A model generated the notes under the pieces. The model was given only the letters and a program-made list of their open reading frames with translations, searched no databases and was not told where the DNA came from. A program made the translations under genes and the position numbers. 64,000 nt of DNA, taken from assembly GCF_029227915.1 (NCBI RefSeq), contig NC_079877.1, forward strand, positions 26,003,851 to 26,067,850, written 5' to 3'. The stretch is from Hydractinia symbiolongicarpus (Eukaryota > Cnidaria > Hydrozoa > Anthoathecata > Hydractiniidae). This document shows, one piece after another, positions 32,101 through 42,050 of this stretch; position 1 is the first letter of the stretch; each line of letters starts with the position of its first letter.

Positions 32101-32751
32101 CAGAGCTGATTTTTTTTGTGAATTTTTAACCCATAAGCTGCAAATAACACCGAATTTTATTTAGCTGTATGAGATAAATACTTCTAAGACCTAATAGCAA
32201 TTATATTATTTGATTCGTTAGGACAAACCTATAGCCAGAGTATCTTTGCATTAAAAAGTCTCGTGGCTAGTTCTTCAGAACTGCACTCTTCTCGTCGTTC
32301 TGATATCAAATATAAAAAAGATGATATGCGCTGGAAACGAGATTGCGGATTTCCATGATAGTATATTATTTCTGTTATTAGCATTCGGCTTGTCGTCATT
32401 AGGTTTTAGGTTCACGTCCCCACTCCAGCGCGCTCTTAATATAGTTTTGTCAGCCATTTGGTGCCATTTACTCACCGCTAACGGGCTTGTATAGCAGGCA
32501 AGAAAATTAAAGCAATGCCTTACGTATCTATGGCGGTAATGTAACATAGTCACCGTCGGAGAGGAAGAAGAGCTAACAGTTGATGGAATCCCCAACGTTT
32601 AAACTTCCCTATACTTTCTGTTATTGTTTTTAGATCTGCGTATGTTTCATATGGTGGTCTTCTTATGCGTCTACAAGGAGACGCCAACAATCTGCATGGC
32701 ATGGAAATCGATCAATACGTGTACCTACTAATGAAGAAGATAGCATTTTAA
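26190..32751 (+). CDS. POLR2H: RNA polymerase I/II/III subunit RPABC3 (RPB8)
   Basis: Shared subunit of all three nuclear RNA polymerases, an OB-fold protein at the polymerase periphery. Exons 26190-26262, 31591-31855 and 32634-32751 join in frame (phases 1 and 2) to 151 residues; human RPB8 has 150. Landmarks: the start [35 protein letters not shown] across the first junction, [18 protein letters not shown], and [18 protein letters not shown] before the end KKIAF. The ATG context (CAAAATGGCG) is good. Intron 1 is 5.3 kb and carries a SINE and a decayed LINE; intron 2 (31856-32633) carries part of another repeat. This conserved single-copy gene shows that the flanking assembly is genuine metazoan DNA. 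Confidence 0.97.
26413..26760 (-). mobile_element. tRNA-derived SINE, copy 2, with Pol III boxes
   Basis: On the minus strand it starts near GTGGCACCGTAAATTAGTGG (26760). An A-box-like TTAGTGGTTATAGCTC (26732-26747) and a B box GGTTCGATTCC (26696-26706) are at tRNA-like spacing, and a tRNA-unrelated body follows, ending in an AGAT-rich tail. It lies in POLR2H intron 1. Confidence 0.75.
27725..29780 (-). mobile_element. Decayed non-LTR retrotransposon (LINE)
   Basis: Minus-strand fragments in 5' to 3' order: 29514-29777 has [20 protein letters not shown], typical of the linker between endonuclease and reverse transcriptase. 29022-29444 has the N-terminal RT region ([13 protein letters not shown]). 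Around 28620-28710 [20 protein letters not shown]-like RT sequence survives across frame breaks. 27843-28304 is the C-terminal end ([23 protein letters not shown]). Frames are broken by stops and shifts, and the 5' endonuclease is missing, so it is a dead, 5'-truncated copy inside POLR2H intron 1. Confidence 0.88.
31258..31276. repeat. Poly-C tract
   Basis: About 19 uninterrupted C in otherwise AT-rich POLR2H intron 1, shortly before exon 2. Length may be unstable or misassembled. Confidence 0.85.
32510..32605 (-). repeat. Dispersed repeat core, copy in POLR2H intron 2
   Basis: On the minus strand it carries GGGGATTCCATC and ACTATGTTACATTACCGCC followed by AGATACGTA, matching 47938-48030 on the plus strand over roughly 95 bp. 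The homology seems confined to this core, like a shared SINE domain. It ends 30 bp before exon 3. Confidence 0.6.
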
Positions 32752-33599
32752 TTTTGGTTGTTACCATAGCAATGAGCTTGAAGTAGGTCTCGTTTTGAGA
32801 TCCGATCCGATAACCATCTGCAGGCCGTAAAAAATTTCTGCGATGGTAATACTGTTGTAAAGAAAAGAGAGACAAACGACAGATTGGACATGTCTGCTAT
32901 ACGCTTTGTATTTAGGTTTCTTTGTAAATTCGTTATTAAAACCTATCTGCATGATTAAGGAGATACTTCACAGTTATCATGACTAAGTACTCCTTTTATA
33001 AAAAACATTAATATAAATTTCCTTTAACCATATTCAGTTTGGGGTCTGAGTGACCCGCTAAAAAGATGGGGGAAGGAGGGGTGAGAAAAAAATTTAAAAT
33101 TTTGTTTTTGTTACACGTGTTACATTTACCAAAAACAACAAATATATTAGCCTATATTTTCATGTATGGTCACGAGGTTATTGCAGACGTGTGCAAATTT
33201 ATTTGAAAGTTGAAAGTCGCGAGAAAGTAAATCTCACAGAAAAAAAAACTAGTCAAAATAAAGTCAAATAAGTTAATTTCAATTTTATTTAAAAACGCAA
33301 ACCACAAAAATTTACTAATGCGATATTTTCCCAGATATTATTCTGGATTTTTGCCTTCTCAAATACCTAAACAGTATTACCGTAAATCGGTTTGCAAATG
33401 ACAGAAACAAAAAGGTGGGCAGGTTTAACTCAAATATTTTTCAGAGACTGTATGACTGAATTAACTTACTCGTGCACCCGATTCAGCACACGCAGAGCTG
33501 CACAGTTTCGACCGTACTGGCCCTTGCAATGTTCTGTGTATTCTTGACCAACCCTTTAGGATCTTTAAAAATGCCAATATATATTATTGAAATTATTAA
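32752..33599. other. Downstream of POLR2H, nothing recognised
   Basis: 3' untranslated and intergenic sequence. No supported frame. Confidence 0.4.
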
Positions 33600-33865
33600 C
33601 CCAGAATAGCCTCTTCAGTTCCTATTGGTACTGCTATCAACAAGGGTCCTAGCAATGGAGTCTTAGTGCATTTAAAGCTCCCATTTTAGCTACGAAAGTC
33701 GTGCAAGTACAGCAATCGCTCAGCTAGACAACCACCTAAGCTATCAATCCTATTTTCATGCTGAGCGCTAAGCAAAAAGGATAGATTCACACTTTTATAG
33801 TCTCTGGCATGACTTGGCCGGGGCTTGAACCCAAGACTTGCACTGGAAATGAACGCTCTACCAGA
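33600..33865 (-). mobile_element. tRNA-derived SINE of a second family
   Basis: On the minus strand an A-box-like TGGTAGAGCGTTC (33851-33863) and a B box GGGTTCAAGCCC (33821-33832) are at tRNA spacing, followed by an unrelated body to about 33600. The sequence does not fold as a complete tRNA (no CCA-compatible acceptor stem seen), so I call a SINE and not a tRNA gene. Confidence 0.65.
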
Positions 33866-35111
33866 ATTGGAATTTTTGAGTCTTCCCTGTCTTAGAAATT
33901 AGAAAATGAATATGTCTCCAGATGCGCCCATTTTCTCTTTCGCCACAACAACTTGTTCTGAGGACGTGGTTGGACAAGCCTGGATATATGTTTATTTTCC
34001 ATTCACATATAAAATTAAGTTCGCACATACATGAAGTTTCACTGAAGTTCGGAGTTTCTCTTTATAATGTTTGCAAATTCTACACACAACGAATCGCTAA
34101 TGCAGGTATTTTTTACTACAAACTAAGTATAACGATTTAATGTTTCATCACCTTCATGTCTTCTTCCTCGCCTGCATTTTTAGATTTTTAGACTTTCATT
34201 AACAAATTTAAGTAAAATCAGACAAGTCAATCGCATTTCTGTGTACTTTGGCTTTGCGGGAAACATCACGTTCAAGAGAGAGTAGAGGATGCAAAAAATT
34301 AAAGAGAGGACTCCTTATTTCAGAAGAAACAAACAGAAAAAAACAAATAGAAGAACATTCGCGACTTGAAAATTAACTGTTTATTCTCGTTCCTAGAGTT
34401 CTTTAAGATTAAAACCGAGTTTATCTTAAAGAGCTCACGGGTCGAGAATGGCGAAGTACCATAGTACCCAAACCTTGAAACGAAACGAGTAACACTGATG
34501 AAATATATATAACGTTTATACAACAACAATGTCGTCCATTGTTGAGAATTACATGCACCATTACACAATGTTGTCTAAATAATACACAGAAAACAGGAGA
34601 TGCTTTACGAACGCTGTGGACGTACCAATCACAACAAGAACATTTTGGTCAGTAGGGTCTATTATAAGAAGAAACATATAAAAGCTAAACTAGTGTAAAT
34701 GCTTTTATGTTCCCCACTGTTTGAAGTGCTTAGCGCTTCTATGGTCCTACCACATTTAGTTGAGGTTTAACAATTAAATAGTGAACCTATGCGGTACAGG
34801 GAGGTTACGCTGTTGAACTTAAGCCATAAAATTGGGCCATAAGTATCTATGGAGCCACATCTCGTCGGAACAAACATAATTCCCGCCGGAGCACGTGTAA
34901 TTTTGCGAGAAAAAACTTTTGCAATTATTTTATTGACAATGTTTTAAAGAGTTCAAAGCTGAAGGAAGCGGAACTTTCCTTCATTAGAATATTTCATTGT
35001 CACAAAAGAGACCAATGCTTGCCTATGATGGACCACTGATATTTAAAAATTTTGCTAATACTTTTTTTGCACAAATAAGTTGTTGGAGAATAGTACACCA
35101 AGAGGATTCTT
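33866..35111. other. Noncoding stretch, nothing recognised
   Basis: Only short unsupported frames. A single TTCCCGCC occurs at about 34881, without tandem neighbours. Confidence 0.4.
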
Positions 35112-35194
35112 CCAACCTCGTCTTTAGAACTCTTTTTCTCTTTCTGACAATCTCAGACGGCGAGAAGAAAAAAGAGCCCTGGGAACGAGGTTGG
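35112..35194. mobile_element. 83 bp palindromic MITE, CCAACCTCGT ends
   Basis: Perfect 10 bp inverted ends: CCAACCTCGT (35112-35121) and ACGAGGTTGG (35185-35194). The right half contains the family signature CCCTGGGAACGAGG. It is the cleanest copy of the dispersed CCTCGTTCCCAGGG family in the window. Confidence 0.75.
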
Positions 35195-36024
35195 GATTCT
35201 CCAAGAGTGAACAAATATCCTCTTTCAAAAACCGGCTATATTCCCGCAACTTAATTTGTTCCTTTTTGTTGTATGAATGAACATGGAAGAGAAAAAGATT
35301 ACTCTTGTAATTATCCAAACTTGTGTTCATTTTGCCTCTTTACATCATAAGAAACCCACGCTCATTCAAACGAATAGAGCTGATGACGAAGTTGATATAA
35401 GAAGCGTTGGGATTGATTGATGTTGGCACCGTCTGGTTAGACCTAGTGATAAGATCTTTGTAAATCGGAAAAAATAACTGATTTCTAAGTTTGACGTATG
35501 TATTGTAGTTCATACAATAATTGCCACCCATTTTCTTTATCAGACGATGAAAATAAGTAAATACACAAATCACTTATTCGGTGATACTTCGTATCAATTC
35601 GGTGATTACTGGCGCGGCTTATAATTGTGCATGTCTCTTGATTTGGTTCGAAAAAAATATCAAAAAAATAGAAGGGTATGTCTGGGTGGAAAGATGGGTG
35701 TGGTGGTTCATTTTTATTCCTCAACAACCATTAAAACCATTCTACTTCCTTGCTATTTTTTGTAAGGATTCGGTTCAACAAATTTAGTACCAGACCATTC
35801 AAAATTTATAAAATTTTTGTCCGGGCAATACGATAATTTGTCATCATTCAGTTTGCCCTTCTATTTTATATATGCATAAGAAACTCAATTGTCTTCTCAA
35901 CAAAGGGTAGTTTTCTACAACTGTTAGAATTTCGATATTGGCCAAAAGTGCATCACATTTCTTTAGTCATTATAAAGCTTGGCTAAATGATAGGCGTTTA
36001 GTCTCGCATATTCACGCCTTGAAG
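35195..36024. other. Noncoding stretch, nothing recognised
   Basis: No supported gene between the MITE and the Tigger element. Confidence 0.4.
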
Positions 36025-36059
36025 TACAGTGGAATCCCTCTAAAGCGGACACCATTGGT

Positions 36060-36102
36060 GCAAAAAAAAGTGTCCGCTTTAGAGGGATGTCCGCTTTATA
36101 GG
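36060..36102. repeat. Left subterminal GTCCGCTTT repeats of the Tigger element
   Basis: Two copies, GTGTCCGCTTTAGAGGG and TGTCCGCTTTATAGG, lie just inside the left terminus in inverted orientation to the terminal copy. Probable transposase-binding sites. Confidence 0.7.
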
Positions 36103-36395
36103 AAGTTGACCAAAAAATTAGTTTTAGACCTAATGTTGACCAAAAAAGCTTTTTTTGTAGTACTGGCGGGTATCATGGGGTGACTTGCAACACTAGGGTA
36201 GACGGCAACATCAATAGATTTAGCTTATCGAGCAAAGAACCCAAGTTGGCTGTGTAAAGTAAGTTTAGCAGCTCAAATTTGTCGGTGTTGCAACCAACCT
36301 TTAAGTGTTGCTAAGGTTATAAACTAAGAAACCAAGTTATATTACGAAGATATATTTCATTTATCTTATAGGTCTTTCAATACACGTTTTTCTCC

Positions 36396-38002
36396 CTATT
36401 TGAAATAATCTTTGATTGAGGATTGTTTTCTATTTTGAAGCTGAAGTTCCTCAATCTTTTTCCTAATGGTTGACAACATTTCTTGGCATGTATCATCAAA
36501 AATAGTAGATCGCTTAATTGTATCAAGCATAGTGATTAGCTCGGTGAAACCAAGCATTTCTTCTTCAACCACGTCTTCACTCTCATCATCATCCTCGGAA
36601 ATCTCTTCGACCTGACATGCCATCTCTGGATTTTCAATTGCGTTAATGCTAGCTTCTCGGATTTGATGTCGCCAATTTATTTCTAATTCGTTAATTCTTG
36701 GCTCCGAAGCTGGAACATCGGCGTCAAAATCGATGTATTCTGCAGCAGACATATCTTCAGTTAATTCCTTCACCAGAGCTTCAAATTCCAAGTCATCTTC
36801 TTGATCTTCCATCAATTCACTTTCTCCTTGAACTACGCCACATTTCTCGAAACAATTTTTGATGGTCAAGTTGGTTACTTCTTTCCACGCATCTTGAACC
36901 CATTGAATAGCCATAAGTATGTCTACGCTCTTGATAATTTCAGTTGCAGATTTATTCTTCTGGATCCTTGCAAGCACGTATTTGACCAGTCTTTTTCTGT
37001 ACTTCACCTTGAAGTTTTGGATGATCCCCGCATCGAGTGGTTGAAGCCTTGAAGTTGTGTTCTTCGGTAAGAAAATGATTTTGATTTGTGAAAACTGGCC
37101 TATCATTGACTCCGGATGACAGGTGGCGTTGTCCAGAAAAAGAATAACTTTTCTGTCCTCAAATAAAAGTTTTCTGTTAAAACGTGCCAGTACAGTTTCC
37201 ATTACTTGAGATGTCATCCAAGATTTAGGATTTGAAAAGTAGTGAACGTTAGCTGGACGCGATGGATCTTTCAATTTTTTAAAACAACGCGGGACTTTAC
37301 TCTTCCAGATAACAACAGGCTGGTCGATCTTTTCCCCAGCTGCATTTACAAAAAAGCGACAGTTAATCTAAGCTTTGACTTTTTCCCACCTTTTGCTTGT
37401 TTTCCTTTTTCCACTAACCCTTTGGCCGGTAGAGCTTTAAAAAAACAGCCACACTCGTCCATGTTCCAAATATTTTCTAGTGAATAACCTTCAACCAATT
37501 CTTTGATCCTCTCCATCCAGGAAGTAACCGTTTCTGTAGAAACGTCACCAGCTTCACCAACAATACGACGTTCTTTGACGGAATATGTTGTTTTCCAACG
37601 ATCCAACCAACCGTCAGAGGCGGAGAAATTATCAAAATCGCTGTTCTGAAGTTTTTCCTTAATTTCCAACGCCTCCTCTTTAAGCATTACACCATTAGGG
37701 TAGATGTTAGAAGCGCAACATCTTTTGTACCATTCGAATAAGATCTCATTTATCTTGTGATACTTGCCATGGCGGTTACGTTTTTTTGTTTTCTCACGAA
37801 AAATTTCATGTTGTTCACGAATTTTCTTTTCGTCTCTTAAAATATTTGCTGCGGCTGTCTTTCCAATCTTGTAAATGTCTGCTAGTTTTCTACATCCAAG
37901 TTCTGGATTTTTTTTGGCGAAATCCAAAAACTTGATCTTATCATCTAATGATAAAGTTTTCTTCGCTAGTTTACCAGCAAGCTGCTGCTTCGACATTGCC
38001 AT
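36396..38002 (-). pseudogene. Tigger/pogo transposase, one frameshift
   Basis: Reads from ATG 38000-38002 (MAMSKQQLAGKLAKKTLSL) through a CENP-B-like DNA-binding region with two helix-turn-helix segments (KIKFLDFAKKNPELGCRKLA; then KEEALEIKEKL, GWLDRWK). The DDD nuclease follows: first Asp in NMDECGCFF, second in FLDNATCHPE, third in LQPLDAGII, with 32 residues between the last two. Residues 1-218 and the following 292 are in different frames. The break lies at a run of six T near 37345-37350, where one added base would restore LTVAF to FVNAAGE. The tail is acidic. Apart from this slip the gene is nearly intact, so it is a young defect or a sequencing error in a homopolymer. Confidence 0.9.
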
Positions 38003-38007
38003 GTTGA

Positions 38008-38586
38008 ATGTGCATTAGAAATTCAAAATTCGAAATTCTTTCCAGTTTAAAATTTTACGCTGCAATGTTTTCACGATTCGAATGCTATTTTAAAGTTAAA
38101 GAAGCTGAAAAGAACACAGATATGTCGAACGTTCAACTAAATGAGATGCTTCTCAAAAACATTGACCAACAGATTGAGATTATCCTTATAAAACAGAAAG
38201 AATATCGCTTCGACTCGTTTATCCGTGGATACCATGCTTACATGGACATATGGAGCCCAAAAGTCGGAGAAGAGAATTTTTGTTTAAAAGCGGAAGAAGA
38301 TAACGAACATGACAAGTTTGCTGTAGCTGTTACAGATGACGATAAAGTAGTTGGGCACGTCCCTAAAAACCTTAGCAAACTATTCAACAAATTCATGTCG
38401 CTTCCTAACTGTACCATCGGATGTAAAGTGACTGGGAAGCGAGTGAACCGTGGTGCTGGCTACGGACTAGAAATTCCTGCCCAGTACCAATTAATTGGTG
38501 TTGAAAAGGCAGTTGAGTGGGCCGAGAAAAATATAAGGAAAGTGTTGGACTCGGTAAATAACAAAACTCAAAGATGTACTAAGTAA
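38008..38586 (+). CDS. HIRAN-domain protein carried by the Tigger element
   Basis: Up to 192 residues. Candidate ATGs lie at 38008, 38065 and 38122; the domain begins later, so all leave it whole. Residues about 70-170 form a HIRAN domain: FIRGYHAYMDIWSPKVGE, then DKFAVAV, VVGHVPKNLSKLF, and GCKVTGKR. HIRAN is the module that in HLTF/Rad5 helicases binds 3' single-stranded DNA ends; here it is stand-alone, with no helicase. The first ATG is 5 bp from the transposase ATG, so the two genes share a divergent promoter inside the terminal repeats. A role in transposition or in handling the excision gap is inference. It is undamaged while the transposase is frameshifted. Confidence 0.8.
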   Translation: MCIRNSKFEILSSLKFYAAMFSRFECYFKVKEAEKNTDMSNVQLNEMLLKNIDQQIEIILIKQKEYRFDSFIRGYHAYMDIWSPKVGEENFCLKAEEDNEHDKFAVAVTDDDKVVGHVPKNLSKLFNKFMSLPNCTIGCKVTGKRVNRGAGYGLEIPAQYQLIGVEKAVEWAEKNIRKVLDSVNNKTQRCTK

Positions 38587-38638
38587 AATGGTTTAAATTT
38601 TAAGAAAAAGTGACATTTCATCTCGTTATTTTTCCATT

Positions 38639-38830
38639 GTCCGCTTTATAGGGAGTGTTTATAAGGGAAACTGTCATTTGGTGCAAAGATTTTTGTCCGC
38701 TTTATAGAGTGTCCGCTTTATAATCGTCCGCTTTATAGAGATTTTTTTATGAGAGTTTGACCTAAATTCTGCCGGTGCAAAAATTTTTGTCCGCTTTAGA
38801 GGGCTGTCCGCTTTATAGGGTGTCCGCTTT
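38639..38830. repeat. Right subterminal array of GTCCGCTTTATAG repeats
   Basis: Seven copies of GTCCGCTTTA(T/G)AG before and including the terminal repeat (starting near 38640, 38696, 38711, 38726, 38789, 38805, 38822). Much denser than at the left end; likely transposase-binding sites. Confidence 0.75.
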
Positions 38831-38847
38831 AGGGGGATTCCACTGTA

Positions 38848-39400
38848 CAATAAAAGTCAGAGGATACAGTAATGTAAACAAAGAAAACATGTTCAATTTG
38901 CGTTTCGCAGTCTAGAACAAATAAAATTAGGTGCTTGGGACGGTTAAAATTTGTTCAATGTTAACAAAATAAATGTTCTCTGCTCCTGAACTAACTCTGG
39001 ACACAAAATATGGAATGGATACTGTTCTGATGTGTTGTCGAACACATCAGTCTCCATTCTTACACGCGATTAGACGCCTATTGAACACCAAGCTTAAATA
39101 TACGTACTGAAAAACTGGCTGATGTCATATTTGTAAATACATCAGCTTGTTTGTGTTCTAAAATGTGTACGTTACGAAACAACCCAATTCACGATTTGGA
39201 GAAACCTCAAATGTTTGAAAAAGGGACATTGTGGTGTCAGTAACAATTGCAAATATTAGTTTAAAATGTTCACGGACGTGCATTATCTAAGATTTTGCCA
39301 GGCAATGAACAAAAGTGTAACTAGGGTGAGTTTATGCTTTGTCAACTACAAATGAATCACTCGCTGCAGTCTGTTGAAAACTGTTGCTTACATATCCACG
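38848..39400. other. Noncoding stretch, nothing recognised
   Basis: Contains a short inverted pair GTTGTCGAACACATCAG / CTGATGTCAT-type sequence near 39035-39130 but no gene. Confidence 0.35.
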
Positions 39401-39402
39401 AT

Positions 39403-39790
39403 TGAAGGGATACATGAGAATGGAAACATTTTTAAGAAAGAAGGGATACAGAGAGGATATACATTTACCAGAGAATGGATACATATTCACCAGAGAATAG
39501 ATATATATTCACCAGAAATTGGATACATATTCACCAGAGAAGGGATACATATTCAGCAGAGAAGAGATACATATTAAGCAAAGAAAGGATACATATTCAC
39601 AAGGGAAGGGCTGCATACTCACGAGAGAAGGGATACATATTAAACAGAGAAGTGATACATATTACCTGAGAAGAGATACATATTCACCAAAGAATGGATA
39701 CATATTAAACAGAGAAATGGTGCATATTTAGCACATAAGTGATACGTATTTACGAGAAAACGGACACATACTCCCCAGAGAAGGAATACA
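39403..39790. repeat. 22 bp minisatellite, about 17 units
   Basis: Unit ATACATATTCACCAGAGAAGGG with frequent substitutions. Because 22 is not a multiple of three, each frame cycles through the same peptides every three units, giving three overlapping open frames that are artefacts of the repeat. Confidence 0.9.
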
Positions 39791-40438
39791 GTGTGTGTTA
39801 AATTTCTCCATGGATCTAAAGTTTAAAATTTTAAATCGTCAAATATATTTTTACTATTATTCACACTTTTGGCAAATACAACTCAGGAAATTCAGACAGC
39901 CTTTTCTTAGAAACATGCATAAAGTGCTGTTGAGATAACCTACAAATACCATGGGACAGAGGTTGTCTGTAGATAAAAATTATTTCTTCCACACACGACA
40001 ACTAATTATGTTACTCAATAAGTAATAAGACAATAGCCGACCAACTTTATTAATTCATAAAATGTAAACATTATAATATATAAACCCCTAACCTTAATTA
40101 CGTTCAGCTTGATGACAACAATTTAATAGATTCCGATATGGTTCAAAATAAATGAAAATCACGTGTTTTCTCTATAATCACTGATAACAGGGGCCTTCGA
40201 TTTTCATGGAGGAGGTTGATGTAGAATCTAAGTGAAGTTGTTGCCATGCCAACAAAGCAGTTTGTTACATGACCATACAAAACAGACAGACTTGATGACA
40301 AATTAAATTACAACATGATGTTCCGTTCTCTTAATACCGTGCAAAGTTGATGTAGATTAAATTAATCTCGTTAAGATCGTGAAATAATAGTTTATTTTAA
40401 GAATTTCGAATCTGCACTTTTTCCTCTGAATTTTTTCA

Positions 40439-40480
40439 GCCCTCCAGCCCTCCAGCCCCCCAGCCCTCCAACCCTTCAGC
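40439..40480. repeat. (CCCTCCAG)n short tandem repeat
   Basis: About five imperfect units of an 8-mer, a C-rich island in AT-rich DNA. Confidence 0.8.
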
Positions 40481-41654
40481 TATTTGATATGTTTTATACA
40501 TATTGTGTTCTTGACCTAGGAAAAACGACAGAATATAAGTAATCCAGGTTATAGACATAACATATTATTGTTTGTTGCCTGATGTCAAAGCCTCTAGCGA
40601 TTATTTGACGGCTAAAGACCGCTTCGGCGTTGACATAAATGTTAAAAACGAAAGAACCCCTGGTTACGAAGTTGCGTAACAGATTAGATATTGTCAACTG
40701 GTCTCTTATAAGAACAAAATAGAAAATAAGAAGAATCTTTTTGACAAGCTCTATTTGTTAAACAATGTTTTCTTCTGTATGTAAATTAAATAATAAGAGA
40801 TTGATGCAACTTTCCCCTTACTAGAATCTATTTTACTAACCGGGTTTACAGAGCTGTAAAGGCAAAACAGTCTGGGAACTAAGTTGATGTTAAAGCATTC
40901 CAGAGTGTTTTGACAGTACATAATTTTTTAATCGACTGATGAAGTATCTTCCATCGTTGACTTTACTTTCAACTAGATCTGATTATCTTGCCAAAGCAGA
41001 CTAGTTATCTAGATAGAGATTACAAAATCCATCACAAGAATTTTCAACCTTGCATTAAAAGGACTACGAAACAGAAGGTTACGCACCCCTTTTATGACTT
41101 ACACGAAAGTCATCGCTACGTCAATAGAAGAATTATAAAACTAACAAAAAAACCCAGCCGGGCTGTTCTTCTTTTTTTGCCATGAAATGCTTTCTATAAA
41201 TTGGTCAATAATTTTAGAAAGAGTTATCTCTGAAGAAACGTTTATGAATTTTATTAAACTCCGAAATATGTATTCCTAACAAAAATTCACTGGGAAAAGA
41301 ATCAGAAACAAATTATCGCGATGCGTAACCGTCGCTGCGCGCTTGTGCGTCCGAGTAGCCCACTGGAAACAAAATTACGAGCTTAACTTCAATATGGCAG
41401 CATTCCAGGCAAATTCTTTGGTCGAAATCATCTAATTACGTCAAAATTATTTTAAATTATGGAGCGAATAGCACCAAATAACTTCCTTATATAGGGCAAT
41501 GTCGGAAACCGTTTATGCCCGCTACTTTCCGACGTGTTAAAGATCCAAGCAGACTTTTGTCGTAATATTAGTTTGCAGAAAATTAAATGAACACTGCGCT
41601 GGAGGGTATATAAATTACAAATCTTGTATACACGCTAAAAACAACTTTAAAAGA

Positions 41655-42050
41655 ACGCGGGTCTCAAATTTTGCCAAAAAATAAGAACAAAATAAGAACG
41701 GCTTCAGGCTTTAATATTTTTTAAAACGAAAAACAATTCGAGTCTAAATTTTGGCATAAAATAAGAACAATCCAGGTCATTATTTCTTTCGCAATCTTCT
41801 AACTAACGATATTGTTTTAGCTTGTAATTTTTTTTTTCTTGCAATTAGTATGCATGAAAATGCTTACATTGACTCGATGGATCATTAATACAATTCTAGT
41901 AGCTTTATTAGCCACAAAATCACACATTTTTTTCATATCAGCACATTAATTGCTGGGAAATTCAAGAACAAAAAATTCATAAATAAGAACACGATGAAGG
42001 CTATATTCCGGAGTTGTGTTTTTATTATTAAGAACAAAATAAGAACAAAT
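41655..42050. repeat. Direct repeats around AAATAAGAACAA
   Basis: GTCTCAAATTTTG...AAATAAGAACAA (about 41660-41695) recurs as GTCTAAATTTTGG...AAATAAGAACAA (about 41742-41770). AAATAAGAAC is found again near 41980 and 42030. Probably remnants of one or more mobile elements; borders unknown. Confidence 0.4.

Larger units (their letters stand above)
36027..38845. mobile_element. Tigger/pogo DNA transposon with two genes
   Basis: 2,819 bp. The ends read CAGTGGAATCCCTCTAAAGC on the left and, inverted, CAGTGGAATCCCCCTAAAGC on the right, flanked by TA on both sides (36025-36026, 38846-38847), as in Tc1/mariner-type insertions. Inside are a transposase gene (minus strand) and a HIRAN-domain gene (plus strand) starting almost back to back near 38000. 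GTCCGCTTTATAG-like repeats crowd both subterminal regions. Confidence 0.93.

Noticed and set aside
33821-33863. tRNA gene on the minus strand
   Set aside because: Good Pol III boxes but no acceptor stem; read as the head of a SINE.
39374-39731. Three overlapping protein-like frames
   Set aside because: All are readings of the 22 bp minisatellite.
40988-41185. Basic 65-codon frame
   Set aside because: No recognisable motif and no supporting promoter or splice signals.
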